Part shown: piece after piece, positions 9,526-20,527 of the stretch
Position numbering within the stretch: position 1 is the first letter of the stretch
How the letters are laid out: every line of letters starts with the position of its first letter
Source: Prado023 sp963714995
GTDB taxonomy: Bacteria > Actinomycetota > Actinomycetes > S36-B12 > CAIYMF01
Direction of reading: 5' to 3'
Length of the DNA: 64,000 nt
Assembly (NCBI GenBank): GCA_963714995.1
Contig: CAVQQP010000005.1
Location: forward strand, 1-64,000
Made by a program: the position numbers and the translations under genes
Notes under the pieces: generated by a model
Databases searched by the model: none
Seen by the model: the letters and a program-made list of their open reading frames with translations, nothing else
Told to the model about the DNA's origin: nothing

Positions 9526-11101
9526 CTACGCCCCCGTGCCCCCGCTGCCCGCATCCGGCCGGCACACCGTGCCCTCCGCCGGCATCGTCCCCTCCAGGAA
9601 GTACGCGTCCACCGCCCTGTCGATGCAGCTCGACCCCGACGTGTACGCCGTGTGCCCGTCGCCGTCGTAGGTGAGCAGCGTGGCGTTGTCGAGCTCGTCG
9701 GCCACCTGCACGCCCCACTCGTACGGCGTGGCGGGGTCGTACTTGGTGGTCACCACGAGGATCGGCGCCGAGCCCTCGGCCCGGAACACCGGCGGATCGC
9801 CGGCCGCCTCGGCGGTGCCCGCGCCCATCGGCCACTGCCAGCACGGCAGGTTGCCCCACGCCAGGTACGGGCCGAACACGGGCGCCTCGGCCGCCCACTG
9901 CTCGGCCAGCTCCGCCGCGTGGTCGACCCCGCCCACCGCCGGCCGGTCGAGGCACGACACCGCGTAGAACGCCTCGTTGCCGTTGTTGGCGAACGTGCCG
10001 TCCGGGTTGCGCTGGATCCGGTCGTCCATCATGTCCATCAGCACGCTGCCGTCGCCCTGGAAGGCCGCGTCGAGGCCGAACCGCAGGATGTCCCAGTCGT
10101 TCGGCGGGAAGTACAGGTAGCTCAGGATCGCGTAGGTGCCCAGCGCCTCGGTGAGCATCCGGTCGCCGGTGCCGGGGATCGGGTTCTGGTCGAGGTCGGC
10201 CAGGAACTGCTGGATCCGCGCCACTCCGGCGTCCACGTCGCGCGGCAGCGGGCAGTCCTCCTGGGTGATGCAGTCCTCGACGAAGCGGCGCAGGACGACG
10301 TCGAACGCCTTGGCCTGGCCGAGGGTGATCTCGTCGGAGTCCAGCGAACTGGGCAGCACGCCGTCGAGCACCATCCTGCCCGACCTTCTCCGGGAACAGC
10401 TCCGCGTACTGGGCGCCCAGGTACGTGCCGTAGCTCTTGCCCAGGTAGTTCAGCTTCTCGTCGCCGAGGACCGCCCGGAGGATGTCCATGTCGCGCGCGG
10501 CGGACTCGGTGTCCATGTAGGGCGCGACGTCCGGCGACTTCGACTCGCAGCCCACGCCGAACAGCTTCGAGGTGGCGGCCAGCTCGGCGACCTCCGCGGC
10601 GTGTCCGGCGTGCCGTCGGAGGCGAAGAGCGCGTCGAGCTTGGAGTCGTCGATGCAGTCCACCGGGCTGGAGTTGACGACCCCGCGAGGGTCGAACCCGA
10701 CCACGTCGTAGGCGTCGGCGAGCTGCGGCGTGAGCACGGCACGGGCCGCTCGCGCGTACTCCACGCCCGAGCCGCCCGGGCCGCCCGGGTTGAGGATCAG
10801 CGAGCCCTTGGGGTCCTTCGCCCGCACCCGGACGACGTCGAGCTCGAGACGTCCCATCACCCGGGTTGTCGTAGTCGGCCGGCACCTTCAGCTTCGTGCA
10901 GTCGAAGTCACCGCCGCAGCCCTCCCAGCGGACCTGCTGGCCGTAGAAGGACGCCAGGTCGTCCGTGGCGGACGCGGAGGCCGACGCCGAACCGCTCGCG
11001 CTGGGCGTCGGCAGGGGCTCCGCTTCCGAGGCGGTGCAGCCCGCGAGGGCGATCAGGGCCGCAGCACCGACCATCACCAGCCGGGTGGGGTGTGCGACCA
11101 C
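9526..11101 (-). CDS. Secreted alpha/beta hydrolase with TAP-like C-terminal domain, putative lipoprotein (frameshifted)
   Basis: Likely an exported peptidase or esterase of the tripeptidyl-aminopeptidase-like group. The N-terminus (VVAHPTRLVMVGAAALIALAGC) is a lipoprotein signal with lipobox ALAGC, followed by a Ser/Ala-rich linker. Then come VRWEGCGGDFDCTKLKVPADYDNPG, a typical entry to these hydrolases, ILNPGGPGGSG (oxyanion region) and the nucleophile elbow, LGKSYGTYLG. The C-terminal half has LVVTTKYDPATPYEWG (acid Asp) and YDGDGHTAYTSGSSCI (catalytic His), the TAP-like domain hallmarks. Frames change near 10860, 10610 and 10380; the joined length is about 520 residues, as expected. It is leftward, downstream of the holB region, with 95 bases to the hypothetical upstream. 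Confidence 0.85.
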
Positions 11102-11196
11102 GTGAACCTCGTCTACTCCGGGAGCCCAGACATCTGGGCGCAGGCGCCATTCAGGGTACCTGCTGAATGTCAGGGCGATGTTCGGGTCGTGTGGGG

Positions 11197-12049
11197 CTAC
11201 GGCCCACCGAGCCGTGCGGCGTTGGCAGCGTTCAGCCCGTGGGCGAAGGCGTCGAGGAGTCGATCGCCGGGGCCAGCGCGTCGGGCACGCCGTCGCCGAT
11301 GTCCGGGGCGGCCAGCATCCGCGCGGCCGCCGCGATGAGGTCCTCGAGGGCATCGGCCCCAGCGCGCAGCCGGCCGGCGATCTCGGTGCCGGCCGCGATC
11401 GCTGCCTCCGCGGCCCGGGATCCGGGCATCTCCCACTCGATCCGGTCCAGCGACGCGAGGCGCTCGACCTGACCGCGCAGCAGCGGCTCGACGTCGCTGA
11501 CGGCGCGCCACAGCTCCTGCCCGGCCTGCGGGTAGAGCCGACCGACGTTGGGCACGAGGTCGTAGAGGTGCAGCAGGGCGTTGGCGACCCGGTCGGCCTG
11601 GTCGGCACCGCGGGCACCCGGGCGCAGCCGGGCCGGGGGCAGCGGCGGGAGCTGGGGGACGGGCGGGTGCGCCTCGAGGTCCTTGGCCCTGCGCCGCGCC
11701 CGCCAGCCCAAGGGCCGCCGTGCCCGCCGTGAGGCCGCCCGAGGAAGAGCATCTGACCCGGGGAGCCTGCCGAGGCCACCGTCGACAGGCCCAGGACCGC
11801 CGTCCCCGCACCCCCGGCGACCACTCCGGCCTTGGCGCCGGCGATCCGACCCTGGTGCTGGCGCACCTGACCCTCGTAGCGGACCAGCGCCGCCCGGTGC
11901 GCCTCGGCCATCTGCCGGTCCCGGCTGGCCGGCACGGAGTTGGCCTTGGCCGCCTCACGCGCCTGACGGACGAGGTCCATGCCGAGCTGCATCGCGCGCT
12001 CCAGGCCCTTGCCCGCATTCGGGTTCGGCGTGGGACGGCTGGAGGGCAT
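11197..12049 (-). CDS. Hypothetical protein, helical with a hydrophobic centre (frameshifted)
   Basis: I do not recognise the family. The first ~80 residues are charged and helical (KGLERAMQLGMDLVRQAREA, then RQMAEAHRAALVRYEGQVRQ), followed by an Ala/Gly-rich hydrophobic stretch (AGAKAGVVAGGAGTAVLGL) that may be membrane-associated. A frame change near 11720 leads to the second half, with ADRVANALLHLYDLVPNVGR, EPLLRGQVERLASLDRIEWE and AGADALEDLIAAAARMLAA, ending LLDAFAHGLNAANAARLGGP. The total is about 283 residues. It lies 160 bases downstream of holB on the same strand. No enzymatic motif is seen. A distant similarity to PspA-like helical proteins is conceivable but unsupported. Confidence 0.5.
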
Positions 12050-12208
12050 GCATCAAGGGTACGGCGGCGAACCGTGGACGGGCCACGCTTCCGAGGATCA
12101 CTACCCTCCTGACCCGGCCGGCCGCAGGTTGCGTTGCGCGTGCGGCACCCGACACGGACCTGCGTTGCAGCTGGGGCACCGAAACGTCGCGACCGCAACG
12201 CAACGCGA

Positions 12209-13419
12209 CTACGACCCCCGGGCCAGCGTCACCATCAGCGCCTCCAGCGCCAGCAGCGGGGCCACCGACGCCGCCACGGCCAGCCGGGCGTGGTCCAGGG
12301 CGTCGAGCCGGGCCATCGTGGCCGGCACGTCGCTGTGCACGGCCATCCGCTCGAGCGTCGGGAGCATCTCGTCGTTGATCAGCTCGACCTCGGCCTGCGT
12401 CTGCAGCACCAGCACGTCGCGGTAGAGGCCGGTCAGGTCGAGCAGCGCCCGGTCGATCTGGTCGCGGACCGTCCGGGTGCGCCGGGACTTCTGCCGGGTC
12501 TCGAGGTCCTTGGTGGCCGCCGACGCCGTGCGCTTCACCCGGGCCGCCATCGCTCCCGTGGCCCCCTCGCCGTAGGCGCGGTTGAGCTGGGCGAGCTCCG
12601 CGGCGTCGAGGGCGTCGGTGATCGGCGGCCGCGTCGGCTGAGGCCGCGTCGAGGAGGTTCTGGGCGGCGATGAAGCAGGACGTCAGGTCGCGCAGCGTCC
12701 CCGGGATGGCCAGGACCTCGCTGCGCCGCAGCCGCACCTGCTCGTCGCCGGCCAGCGCACGGGCGCGGCCGATGTGACCCTGGGCAGCTCGGGCGGCGAA
12801 CGACGCCAGCGCCGGGTCGACCCCCTCGCGGCGGACCAGCGCCTCGGTGACCTCCCGGGTCGTGGGCGTCCGCAGCCGGACCTGCCGGGTGCGCGACACG
12901 ATCGTGGGCAGCACGTCCTCGGGCGTCGGCGCGCACAGGATCCACACCGTCCGCGGGCTGGGCTCCTCCAGCGACTTGAGCAGGGCGTTGCCCGAGACGT
13001 CGTTGAGCCGGTCGGCGTCCTCGACGATCAGCACGTTCCAGCGGCCCATGATCGGGGTCATCGACGCCCGGCGGATCAGCTCGAGGGACTCCTCGGCGGT
13101 GATCTGCAGCTTCTCCGGGGTGAACTGGTCCACGTCGGCGTGCCCGCGCCCGAGGACCTGATGGCAGGTCTCGCAGGTGCCGCACCCACCGTCCGGGCAC
13201 TGCAGGGCGGCGGCGAAGACCCGCGCGGCCGTGGAGCGGCCCGAGCCGGGCGGGCCGGTGAGCAGCCAGGCGTGGGTCATCGACGGCCCGGGCTCGCCGC
13301 GGCGGATGCGCGCGGCGTCGGCCGACGCGTGGGCGAGGGTGGCGACGAGCTCCGGCTGCCCGATCACCTCGTCCCAGAGCTCGCTCGACCGGGGCGGCGC
13401 GCGCCGTCGATCCGGTCAC
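12209..13419 (-). CDS. holB: DNA polymerase III subunit delta' (frameshifted)
   Basis: Clamp-loader subunit that acts with DnaX (encoded at the other end of this window) and HolA to load the beta clamp. Seen: LWDEVIGQPELVATLAHAS, P-loop-like LLTGPPGSGRSTAARVFAA, the zinc-binding set CPDGGCGTCETCHQVL, LIVEDADRLNDVSGNALLKS, the SRC-like VSRTRQVRLR, and a C-terminal collar domain ending VAPLLALEALMVTLARGS. A GTG at 13419 gives VTGSTARAAPVER, joining by one shift to the conserved LWDEVIGQ. If that is wrong the start is the GTG at 13367. A second shift lies near 12640. The length of ~400 residues suits actinobacterial HolB. It directly follows tmk, as in many bacteria. Confidence 0.8.
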
Positions 13420-13456
13420 GCCCGCCCCCCACCCTGCTCGCAGATCCTCCGGAACA

Positions 13457-14156
13457 TCACAGGATCTCCCCAGCGGCGCGGAGATTCTGACCGGCTCCGG
13501 AGATCTCGCTGTGCGGGCGCGGGGTGCGACGGCGGTCGGGACCGCGTCCAGGCGATCGAGGACCGCCGCGAGCACCGCCGCGGCCACCTCGTCCTTGGGG
13601 CGGTCCGCCTCCAGCACCAGGTAGCGCTCCGGCGCCGCTGCCGCCCTGCGCAGGAAGGCGGCGCGGACCTCGGCGTGGAACGCCTCCGGCTCGGCCTCCA
13701 TCCGGTTGGCGTCCCCGGCGCGGCCGAGCCCGACCCCGGGGGCGACGTCGAGCAGGACCGTCAGGTCCGGGACCAGGTCCTCGGTCGCCCAGAGACTCAG
13801 CTCTGCGATCCGGTCCTCGCCCAGGCCCCGGGCCGCCCCCTGGTAGGCCACCGAGGAGTCGAGGTAGCGGTCGCTGATGACCACGGCCCCGCGCGCGACC
13901 GCCGGGCGGATCAGCGCCGCAGCGTGCTCGGCGCGGGCGGCCGCGAACAGCAGGGCCTCGGTGCGGGCGGCCATCCCGTCGCTGCCCGCCCCCAGCAGGA
14001 CCTCGCGGATCGCCTCGCCGATCGGGCGTGCCGCCGGGCTCGCGGGTGACCACGACCTCGATGCCCACGCGCCCGCAGGGCATCGGCGAGCAGGCGGCAC
14101 TGGGTGGACTTGCCCGCCCCATCACCGCCCTCGAAGACCACGAACGCCCCGGGCAT
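13457..14156 (-). CDS. tmk: Thymidylate kinase (frameshifted)
   Basis: Phosphorylates dTMP to dTDP for dTTP synthesis. Motifs: P-loop FVVFEGGDGAGKSTQCRLLA at the N-terminus, VVVTREPGGTP (DR(Y/H)-class REP loop), GEAIREVLLG, VVISDRYLDSSVAYQGAARG (the DRY and YQG motifs) and PDLTVLLDVAPGVGLGRAG. The lid is short, ANRMEAEPEAFHAEVRAAFL. The chosen ATG at 14156 lies directly before the P-loop; another ATG about 11 codons upstream is possible. Frames change near 14060 and 14035 and probably again near the 3' end. The stop at 13457 is the most plausible of the three frames, but the true 3' end is uncertain. It sits just upstream of holB. Confidence 0.8.
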
Positions 14157-14298
14157 GGGCGGAACGATACCGACGCGGACCGACATCCCGGTCGGGCGTC
14201 CACAGCGGGACGCCCCTTCTCGGTCGGACTGGCCGGTGACAGCCCACCTCGGCGCCCCTGCGTCGAGCGTGGCGCGCCCATCGGGCGAGGATGTCGTC

Positions 14299-15569
14299 AT
14301 GACCCAGGGACCGGATCCTCAGGTGAGCCCTGCGCCCGAGGGCGAGCCGATCCCCGCCCAGGGGATCTCGGTCCAGGGCGACGGCCATCGTCGGCGTCGG
14401 CCTGGCCGTCTCCCAGGTCATCGCGATGCTGCAGATGCTCGTCGTCGCCCGCATCCTGGGCCCGGAGCAGTACGGCGTCTTCGGGGCCATGGCCGTCGTC
14501 CTGCTGATCGGCAGCACGGTCCTGGCCGCCACACAGGTGACGATCGCCCGGCACGTGGCCTCAGGACGCTCGCTGCGGACAGATCGGTGCGAGCTCGGTC
14601 CTGGCCGCCGGGCTGGCCACGTTCGCCCTCGCCGCGGCGGTGTCTCCGCTGCTGAGCCGGATCCTGAACCTCAACGACGTCGCCGGGCTGCTGCTCGTGG
14701 CGGTGACGTTCGTCCCGTTCGCCGTCACCGGGGCGCAGCTCGGCCTGCTGCAGGGCTTCGAGAAGCACTCACGGCTCGGCACGCTCTACGTCCTGGCGAC
14801 CCTCACGCGCGTGATCGGGGCGATCGTCGGGCGCCGCGCTCGGCCAGACCGCCGACTCCGCGATGCTCGGGCTGGCCGCTCGGCGCGACGCTCGGCGCCG
14901 TCGTCGGGCACTTCGTGCTGGTCGAGCGACTCGCGTGGCGCTCCGAGGAGGGGACGCGGAGCTACCTCGATCGAGGCCGGTCACGCGGCGCACGCGCTGA
15001 TCGCCCTGTACGCGCTGACCAACCTCGACGTCCTGCTCGCCCGCGCGCAGCTGTCCGCGTTCGACGCCGGCCTCTACGCCGCCGGGGCGCTCGTCGCCCG
15101 CGCGGTGTTCTTCCTCCCGCAGGCGATCCTCGTGGCAGCCTTCCCGACGGATCGTCGCTGGGGCCCGCAACGCCCAGCGCCAGGCCGTCGCGGCGGTGGC
15201 CGTCCTCGGCCTGCTGGCGACGGCGTTCGTGGCGCTGTTCCCCACCCTGGTGGTCTCGATCATGGCCGGCGAGCAGTACCTGGAGGTCGCCGACGAGGCG
15301 TGGCTCTTCGCGCTGGCGGGCGCGGCTTCGGCGTCGTCCAGGTCCTGCTCTACGCCCGCATGGCCCACCACGATCGCCGGGCGACGATCCTGCTGTGGAC
15401 GGCCGTGGCGGCGCTGGTCGGTCTCGGCCTGACGCTGGGCACGTCGATCAGCGCCCTGGTCACGTGCGCGGCGGCCGTCGCGTGGACGACCGCCCTGATC
15501 GGGGTCGCGTGGGCGCGGCTGGATCCGGTCCAGGTCGACGAGGACGGACCGCCACCGGCGGCGCTGTAG
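14299..15569 (+). CDS. Oligosaccharide flippase family protein, Wzx/MurJ-like fold (frameshifted)
   Basis: Probable membrane flippase for lipid-linked oligosaccharides of the MOP superfamily. The joined product (~420 residues) has about 12 hydrophobic segments, beginning with GVGLAVSQVIAMLQMLVVAR then LGPEQYGVFGAMAVVLLIGS, the canonical LG.E.YG.F motif after helix one. Others include DVAGLLLVAVTFVPFAVTGA, ALIALYALTNLDVLLARAQL, AVAVLGLLATAFVALFPTLV and AAVAWTTALIGVAWARL. At least six frame changes occur (near 14385, 14575, 14830, 14965, 15150 and 15325), the densest in the window. It is transcribed rightward, converging on topA, with the long hairpin at 15609-15678 between the two. Confidence 0.75.
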
Positions 15570-15608
15570 CCCCGAGCCGCCGGCCCGGTCGGCCAGCCCG
15601 CCCATCAC

Positions 15609-15678
15609 GCAAACCCTCCCGAAATGCTCAGACCCTCCGAGGGGATCGGGAGGGTCTGAACATTGGCGGAGGGTTTGC
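15609..15678. terminator. Nested long hairpin between convergent flippase and topA genes
   Basis: Two concentric perfect inverted repeats: outer arms GCAAACCCTCC / GGAGGGTTTGC (11 bp) and inner arms TCAGACCCTC / GAGGGTCTGA (10 bp), with a short loop GAGGGGATCGG-like between them. The ACCCTCC core also appears in both outer and inner arms, so the arms are related to each other. It lies between two stop codons that face each other, so a bidirectional transcription barrier is the simplest reading. No U-tract follows on either strand. Confidence 0.6.
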
Positions 15679-15688
15679 GCAGCGGGCG

Positions 15689-18444
15689 CTACTTCGCCGG
15701 GGCGGGGGCCTTCGCGCGCCTTCTTGGCCGTCGCCTTCTTCGCCGGGGCCTTCTTCGCGGCCGCCTTCTTCGCCGTGCGCTTCACCGGCGGACCCGCCGC
15801 CCTGCGATCGGCCAGCAGCTCCGCCGCCCGCTCCAGCGTGATCGTCGCCGGCTCGTCGCCCTTGCGCAGCGACGCGTTGGTCTCGCCGTCGGTCACGTAG
15901 GGCCCGAACCGACCCTCGCGCAGGGTGATCGCACCACCGCTGGCCGGGTCCACGCCGATCTCGCGCAGCGGCTCCGCCGCCCGGCCCTGGCCACGGCGCT
16001 GCTTCGGCGCGGCGTACAGCGCCAGCGCCTCCTCGAGCGTCACGGTGAACAGCTGGTCCTCGGTCGCCAGCGAGCGGTAGTCCGCCTTGCCGTCGACCGT
16101 CCGCGCGATGTACGGCCCGTACCGGCCGTTCGCGGCGGTGATCTCGTTGCCCTCCGGGTCAACCCCGACCACCCGCGGCAGCGTCATGATCCGCAGCGCG
16201 TCGTCGAGCGTGATCGTGTCCAGCGACATCCCGCTCAGCAGCGAGCCCGTCCGCGGCTTGGCCGACTTCGGCGCGTCCTCGGGCAGCACCTCGGTCACGT
16301 ACGGCCCGTACCGACCCGGACCTGGCCACGATCTCCAGCCCGGACTCGGGATGGCGCCCCAGCACCCGATCGCCCGACGGCGCCGCGAGCAGGGCCTCGG
16401 CCATCGCCAGGTCCAGCTCGTCGGGGGCCACGTCCTCCCCGACGTTGCCCTTCTCCTCGCCACGCTCCACGTAGGGCCCGTACTTGCCCACCCGCAGCAC
16501 GATCTCGCCGGGCGCGCCGGTGACGGCGCCCTCGGACAGGCCGTCGGGCCCGATCGGGAACGAGGCCATGGCGCGGGCGTCGATGTCGCCCAGGCCCTTC
16601 ACCAGCGGGTCCAGGCCGGGGAAGTCACGGGTCAAGTCGCCGTAGAAGAAGCCCTCGAGCACGCGCAGGCGGTCGGTGGTGGAGTTCGCGACGAGGTCGA
16701 GGATCTCCTCCAGGCGCGCGGTGAAGTTGTAGTCCACGAGTGCGGCGAAGTGCTGCTCCATCAGGCGGGTCACGCTGAACGCCAGGAACGTCGGGATCAG
16801 CGAGGTGCCCTTCTTGCGCACGTAGCCGCGGTCGACGATCGTGGCGATGATCGCGGCGTACGTCGACGGCCGGCCGATGCCGCGCTCCTCGAGGTCCTTG
16901 ACCAGCGAGGCCTCGGTGTAGCGCGCCGGCGGGGTCGTGGTGTGGCCCTCGGCACGCAGCTCGGTGCAGCCCAGGGCGTCGCCCTCGCGCATCGCCGGCA
17001 GCCGCCGGTCGGCGGCCCGACCGCCGCCCTCCGCGCCCGACTCGTTGTCGCGGACCTCGTCCGTGCCCTCCTCGTAGGCCGCCAGGAACCCGGCGAACAG
17101 GGTCACGGTGCCCGACGCGGAGAACTCGACGTCCCGGCCGTCGGAGGCGCCCGCGCCCAGCCGCACGGTGGTCGTCGCCAGCCGCGCATCGGCCATCTGG
17201 GAGGCGATCGTGCGCTTCCAGATCAGCTCGTACAGCGCGAACTCGTCGGCGCTCACGCGACCGGCCAGCTCCGCGGGGCGCGCGAACGAGTCCCCCGCCG
17301 GGCGGATCGCCTCGTGCGCCTCCTGGGCGTTCTTGACCTTCCGGTCGTACGTGCGCGGGGTCTCGGACACGAACGCCGCGCCGTAGATCTCGCTCGCCGC
17401 CTGCCGCGCGGCCTTCAGCGCGCCCGCCGACAGCGTGGTCGAGTCGGTGCGCATGTAGGTGATGTGGCCGTTCTCGTACAGGCCCTGGGCGGCGCGCATC
17501 GTGCGCTGGGCGCCCCACCGCAGCTTGCGCGAGGCCTCCTGCTGCAGCGTCGAGGTCATGAACGGCGCCGAGGGGCGGCGGGTGGTCGGCTTCTCCGTCA
17601 CCGACCGGACCGACCAGGACGCACCGTCGAGCGCAGCCACCAGCGCCGTCGCTGCCGCCTCGTCCAGGCGCAGCGCACCGGCCTTGGCCGCCGCCGGCTT
17701 CAGCTGCCCGTCGTCGCCGAAGTCCCCACCGCCCGCGACCCGGGCCCCGTCGATCGCGACCAGCTTCGCGGGGAACTCGCCACCCTCGGCGACGAACGTC
17801 CCGGCGGCGTCCCAGTACCCGGCCGAGCGGAACGCGATCCGCGCCCGCTCCCGGTCGACCACCAGGCGCGTGGCCACCGACTGCACGCGCCCCGCGGACA
17901 GCCCCGACAGGACCTTCTTCCACAGCACCGGCGAGACCTCGAAGCCGAACAGCCGGTCGACCAGGCGGCGGGCCTCCTGGGCGTCGACCAGGTCCTGGTC
18001 GAGGTCGCGGGTGTTCGCCGCGGCCTCGTTGATGGCGTCGCGGGTGATCTCGTGGAACACCATCCGGCGGACCGGCACCTTCGGCTTGAGCACCTCGCGC
18101 AGGTGCCAGGCGATCGCCTCACCCTCGCGGTCCTCGTCAGTGGCGAGCCAGAGCTCGTCGGCGGAGGCCAGCGCCTTCTTCAGCTCGGCGACCTTGGCCC
18201 GCTTGCTCGCCGTGACCACGTAGTAGGGCTTGAAGCCGTCCTCGACGTCGATCGCCAGGCGCGCCCACGGCTTTCCCTTGATCGCCGCTGGCACCTCGCC
18301 GGCGCTGTTGGGCAGGTCGCGGACGTGCCCGACGGAGGCCTGGACGTCGTACCCGGAGCCCAAGTAGCCCTGGATCGTCTTGGCCTTGGCCGGCGACTCG
18401 ACGATCACGAGGCGGCGGGGGGAGTCGGTCTTCGGAGCGGGCAC
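15689..18444 (-). CDS. topA: DNA topoisomerase I (type IA; two late frameshifts)
   Basis: Relaxes negative supercoils. Starts RRLVIVESPAKAKTIQGYLG (TOPRIM beta strand with catalytic Glu), then LWLATDEDREGEAIAWHLRE (DxDxE motif), EARRLVDRLFGFEVSPVLWK, GHITYMRTDSTTL (active-site Tyr within YMRTD) and RPSTYAAIIATIVDRGYV. The C-terminal third holds repeated RYGPYVT / GRYGPYIAR / GRFGPYVTD modules typical of actinobacterial TopA, which has no zinc fingers, and a basic KKA-rich tail (AKKAAAKKAPAKKATAKK) ending in an AKAPAPAK-type sequence. Frames change near 16320 (between two repeat modules) and 15713 (in the tail); the reconstructed length is ~917 residues, normal for the phylum. It converges with the flippase gene. 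Confidence 0.95.
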
Positions 18445-18616
18445 GGGTCCTCATCTGGTTCTGCGATGCCGGATCTCCCCGGCGGGCGCCGGTGGGAGGT
18501 TCCGACCGGCGTGGTCGTTCACTGGGCGCCGTTGCGGTGACCCCCGGCGGGTGCGGGATCGGTCCTCGACCGGCGCGTGATGCGTTCCATCATCGCAAAC
18601 GCCGCCCGGATCCCGG

Positions 18617-20100
18617 TCATTCGGTGCGCACTATGCCCACCCGGACCAGTTCACGCAAACCCATCAGGGCCGGTCCGAGCACGTCCAGGGGGTCCAGGCC
18701 TTCGGCCTGCGCGGCCGCGTCGAGCCGCTCGCCGATGGGCGTGTCGGGGTCGGCGAGGAGGGCGGTGAGCAGGGCGGGAGGGACGGTGACAGCCGGTCGC
18801 CAGCCCCCGGTGCCGACCACGCCGGCCAGCCCGAGGCGCGGCGGCGCGTCGACCGCGGACTGCCCGGCGAGGTGGGTCGTGGTGGTGATCGTGGCCCCCT
18901 CGACCAGGCGAGCGCGGGCTGCCAGGAGGCTCGGGGCGGTGAGCTGCTCGGCGGCGCGGCAGCCCTCCAGGAAGGCCAGGACCTCGTCGCCGCGCGGCAG
19001 GCGCTCGATGTGCGCCAGGTCCTCGACGAGGACCCAGGGCTGGGGTGTCGGGCGCCGCCCTCACCCGGCGCGACCAGGACGAACCAGCCGAACCCGACCT
19101 CCACGCAGCCCTCGTCGGCGAACGCGTCGAGCCAGTCGTTCATCGCGGCGTCGAACTCGGGGCCCTCGGGCACCTGGGCGTCGCGCAGCCAGGTGGCGGC
19201 GTAGTCGGCGACCGGCTGCGTGTCCCGCTCGACGATCCAGGCGTCCACGCCGGTGCCGGCCACCCACTCGGCGACCCGCTCGCGCCAGTCCTCACCCTCG
19301 ACGTGCAGCCAGTTGCCCAGCACCGCGGCCATCCCGCCCGGGGCCAGGTGGGCCGCCGCGCCGCGGACGACCAGTCGCGACAGCTCGTCACCCGGCAGGC
19401 CCGCGTCGCGGTAGGTGAAGCGGTGCGACGGTGAGATCACGAACGGCGGGTTGGACACCACGAGGTCGAAGCGCTCGTCGGAGACCGGGGCGAACAGCGA
19501 CCCCTCACGCAGGTCGACCTGCTCCTCGGGGATCCCGGAGAGCGCTGCGGTGAGCGCGGTGAGCCGAAGTGCGCGGGGATTGGTGTCGGTGGCCACGACG
19601 CGGCTCGCGTGGCGGGCGGCGTGCAGCACCTGGCTGCCGGCCCCGCATCCGAGGTCCATCGCCCGACCGATGTCCCGCCGAGGGGTGATCCGGGCCAGCG
19701 TCAGCGAGGCGCCGCCGAGTCCCAGGACGTGGTCGGGGGTGGCCGGGGCACCGATGTCGCTGACGATGAACCAGTCGGTGTCCGGCTCGCCGTAGGGATG
19801 GACGTCGACCAGGGGGATCAGCTGGCCGGACTCACGGCGGGCCATGCCCAGGGCCTCGAGGTCATCGACGACCTCCGCGGGCAGGGCATCGTCCGGGATC
19901 GGGTCGGCGAGCAGGAACGCCTCGATCAGTCGGTCGAGCACGCCGGGCTCGGACTCCGCGAGGACCCGTCGGACCGGGACGGTGAGGTCCCGCCCGAGCG
20001 CCGCGAACGCCTCCGAGCCGACCCGCGCGAGCACCCCGTCGGTGGTGAAGTCCGAGGCGAGCAGGAACGCCCGAACGCGGGCGGCGGCGTCGTGGGTCAT
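18617..20100 (-). CDS. Class I SAM-dependent methyltransferase, N5-Gln/rRNA-type NPPF motif (one frameshift)
   Basis: Residues 1-130 form a helical N-terminal domain (VRAFLLASDFTTDGVLARVG, then DDLEALGMARRESGQL, wing-like), followed by a Rossmann methyltransferase: AMDLGCGAGSQVLHAARHA (motif I), VVATDTNPRALRLTALTAAL (motif II) and LVVSNPPFVISP (the catalytic NPPF/Y loop used to modify planar nitrogen). The C-terminal 150 residues, reached after a shift near 19055, are helical and end LMGLRELVRVGIVRTE. The NPPF loop points to nucleic acid or glutamine as substrate, but the actual target is unknown. The ATG at 20100 has CACAAT six bases upstream, a leaderless-type promoter position. The frame stays open upstream to 20379, but I see no evidence it is translated. 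Confidence 0.75.
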
Positions 20101-20527
20101 GACCCCATTGTGTGCGTCGTGTGCCACGGTCGACGACGCCCACCTGGTCGATCCCCACTCCGGCCGCGTCACGCCCCTCGGAGTGGTGGGCGGCTGGTCG
20201 GCTGCAGGCCAATCCCGGCGGCGCCCCCGCCAGACGCACACGAATCCTGCCTTATCAGCGCCATGGGAAGCCAACTCGTCGAAAACGCACACGAAACAGC
20301 CCCTACGCCCGACCGCAGGGGTAGCCATTGGGGCGGTTCTCTGTGCGTGTCCCGCCGCCGGCCGGAGCACAGCCGTCATAAGAGCGGCTTCGAGTGCGTG
20401 CAGCTCGGGACCGGTTCACCCCACGGTCACTGGCGTCGGTGGTGTCGCCTGCGGCCCCGCCAAGGGCAGCGAGGAGCGGCCAATCAGCGTCGCGGTCCGG
20501 CCATATCTGGCCGGAATGCGCCCAAGA
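20101..20527. other. 427-base gap with no convincing gene
   Basis: I see no gene here on either strand. It contains two imperfect copies of CGCACACGAA followed by C/T-rich sequence (about 20235 and 20289) and related GTGCGT words on the same strand, so it may be a small repeat-bearing intergenic region. Open frames through it lack recognisable motifs and match the codon pattern of neither neighbour. Confidence 0.4.

Noticed and set aside
9262..11166. 634-residue plus-strand frame opposite the secreted hydrolase
   Set aside because: Arg/Pro-rich shadow of the hydrolase gene, without motifs, and incompatible with the hydrolase catalytic motifs read on the minus strand.
12535..14100. Apparent tmk-holB fusion in one continuous frame
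   Set aside because: The second half of that frame is a shadow of holB; absence of stops is common at this GC content. The two genes are separate with indels between.
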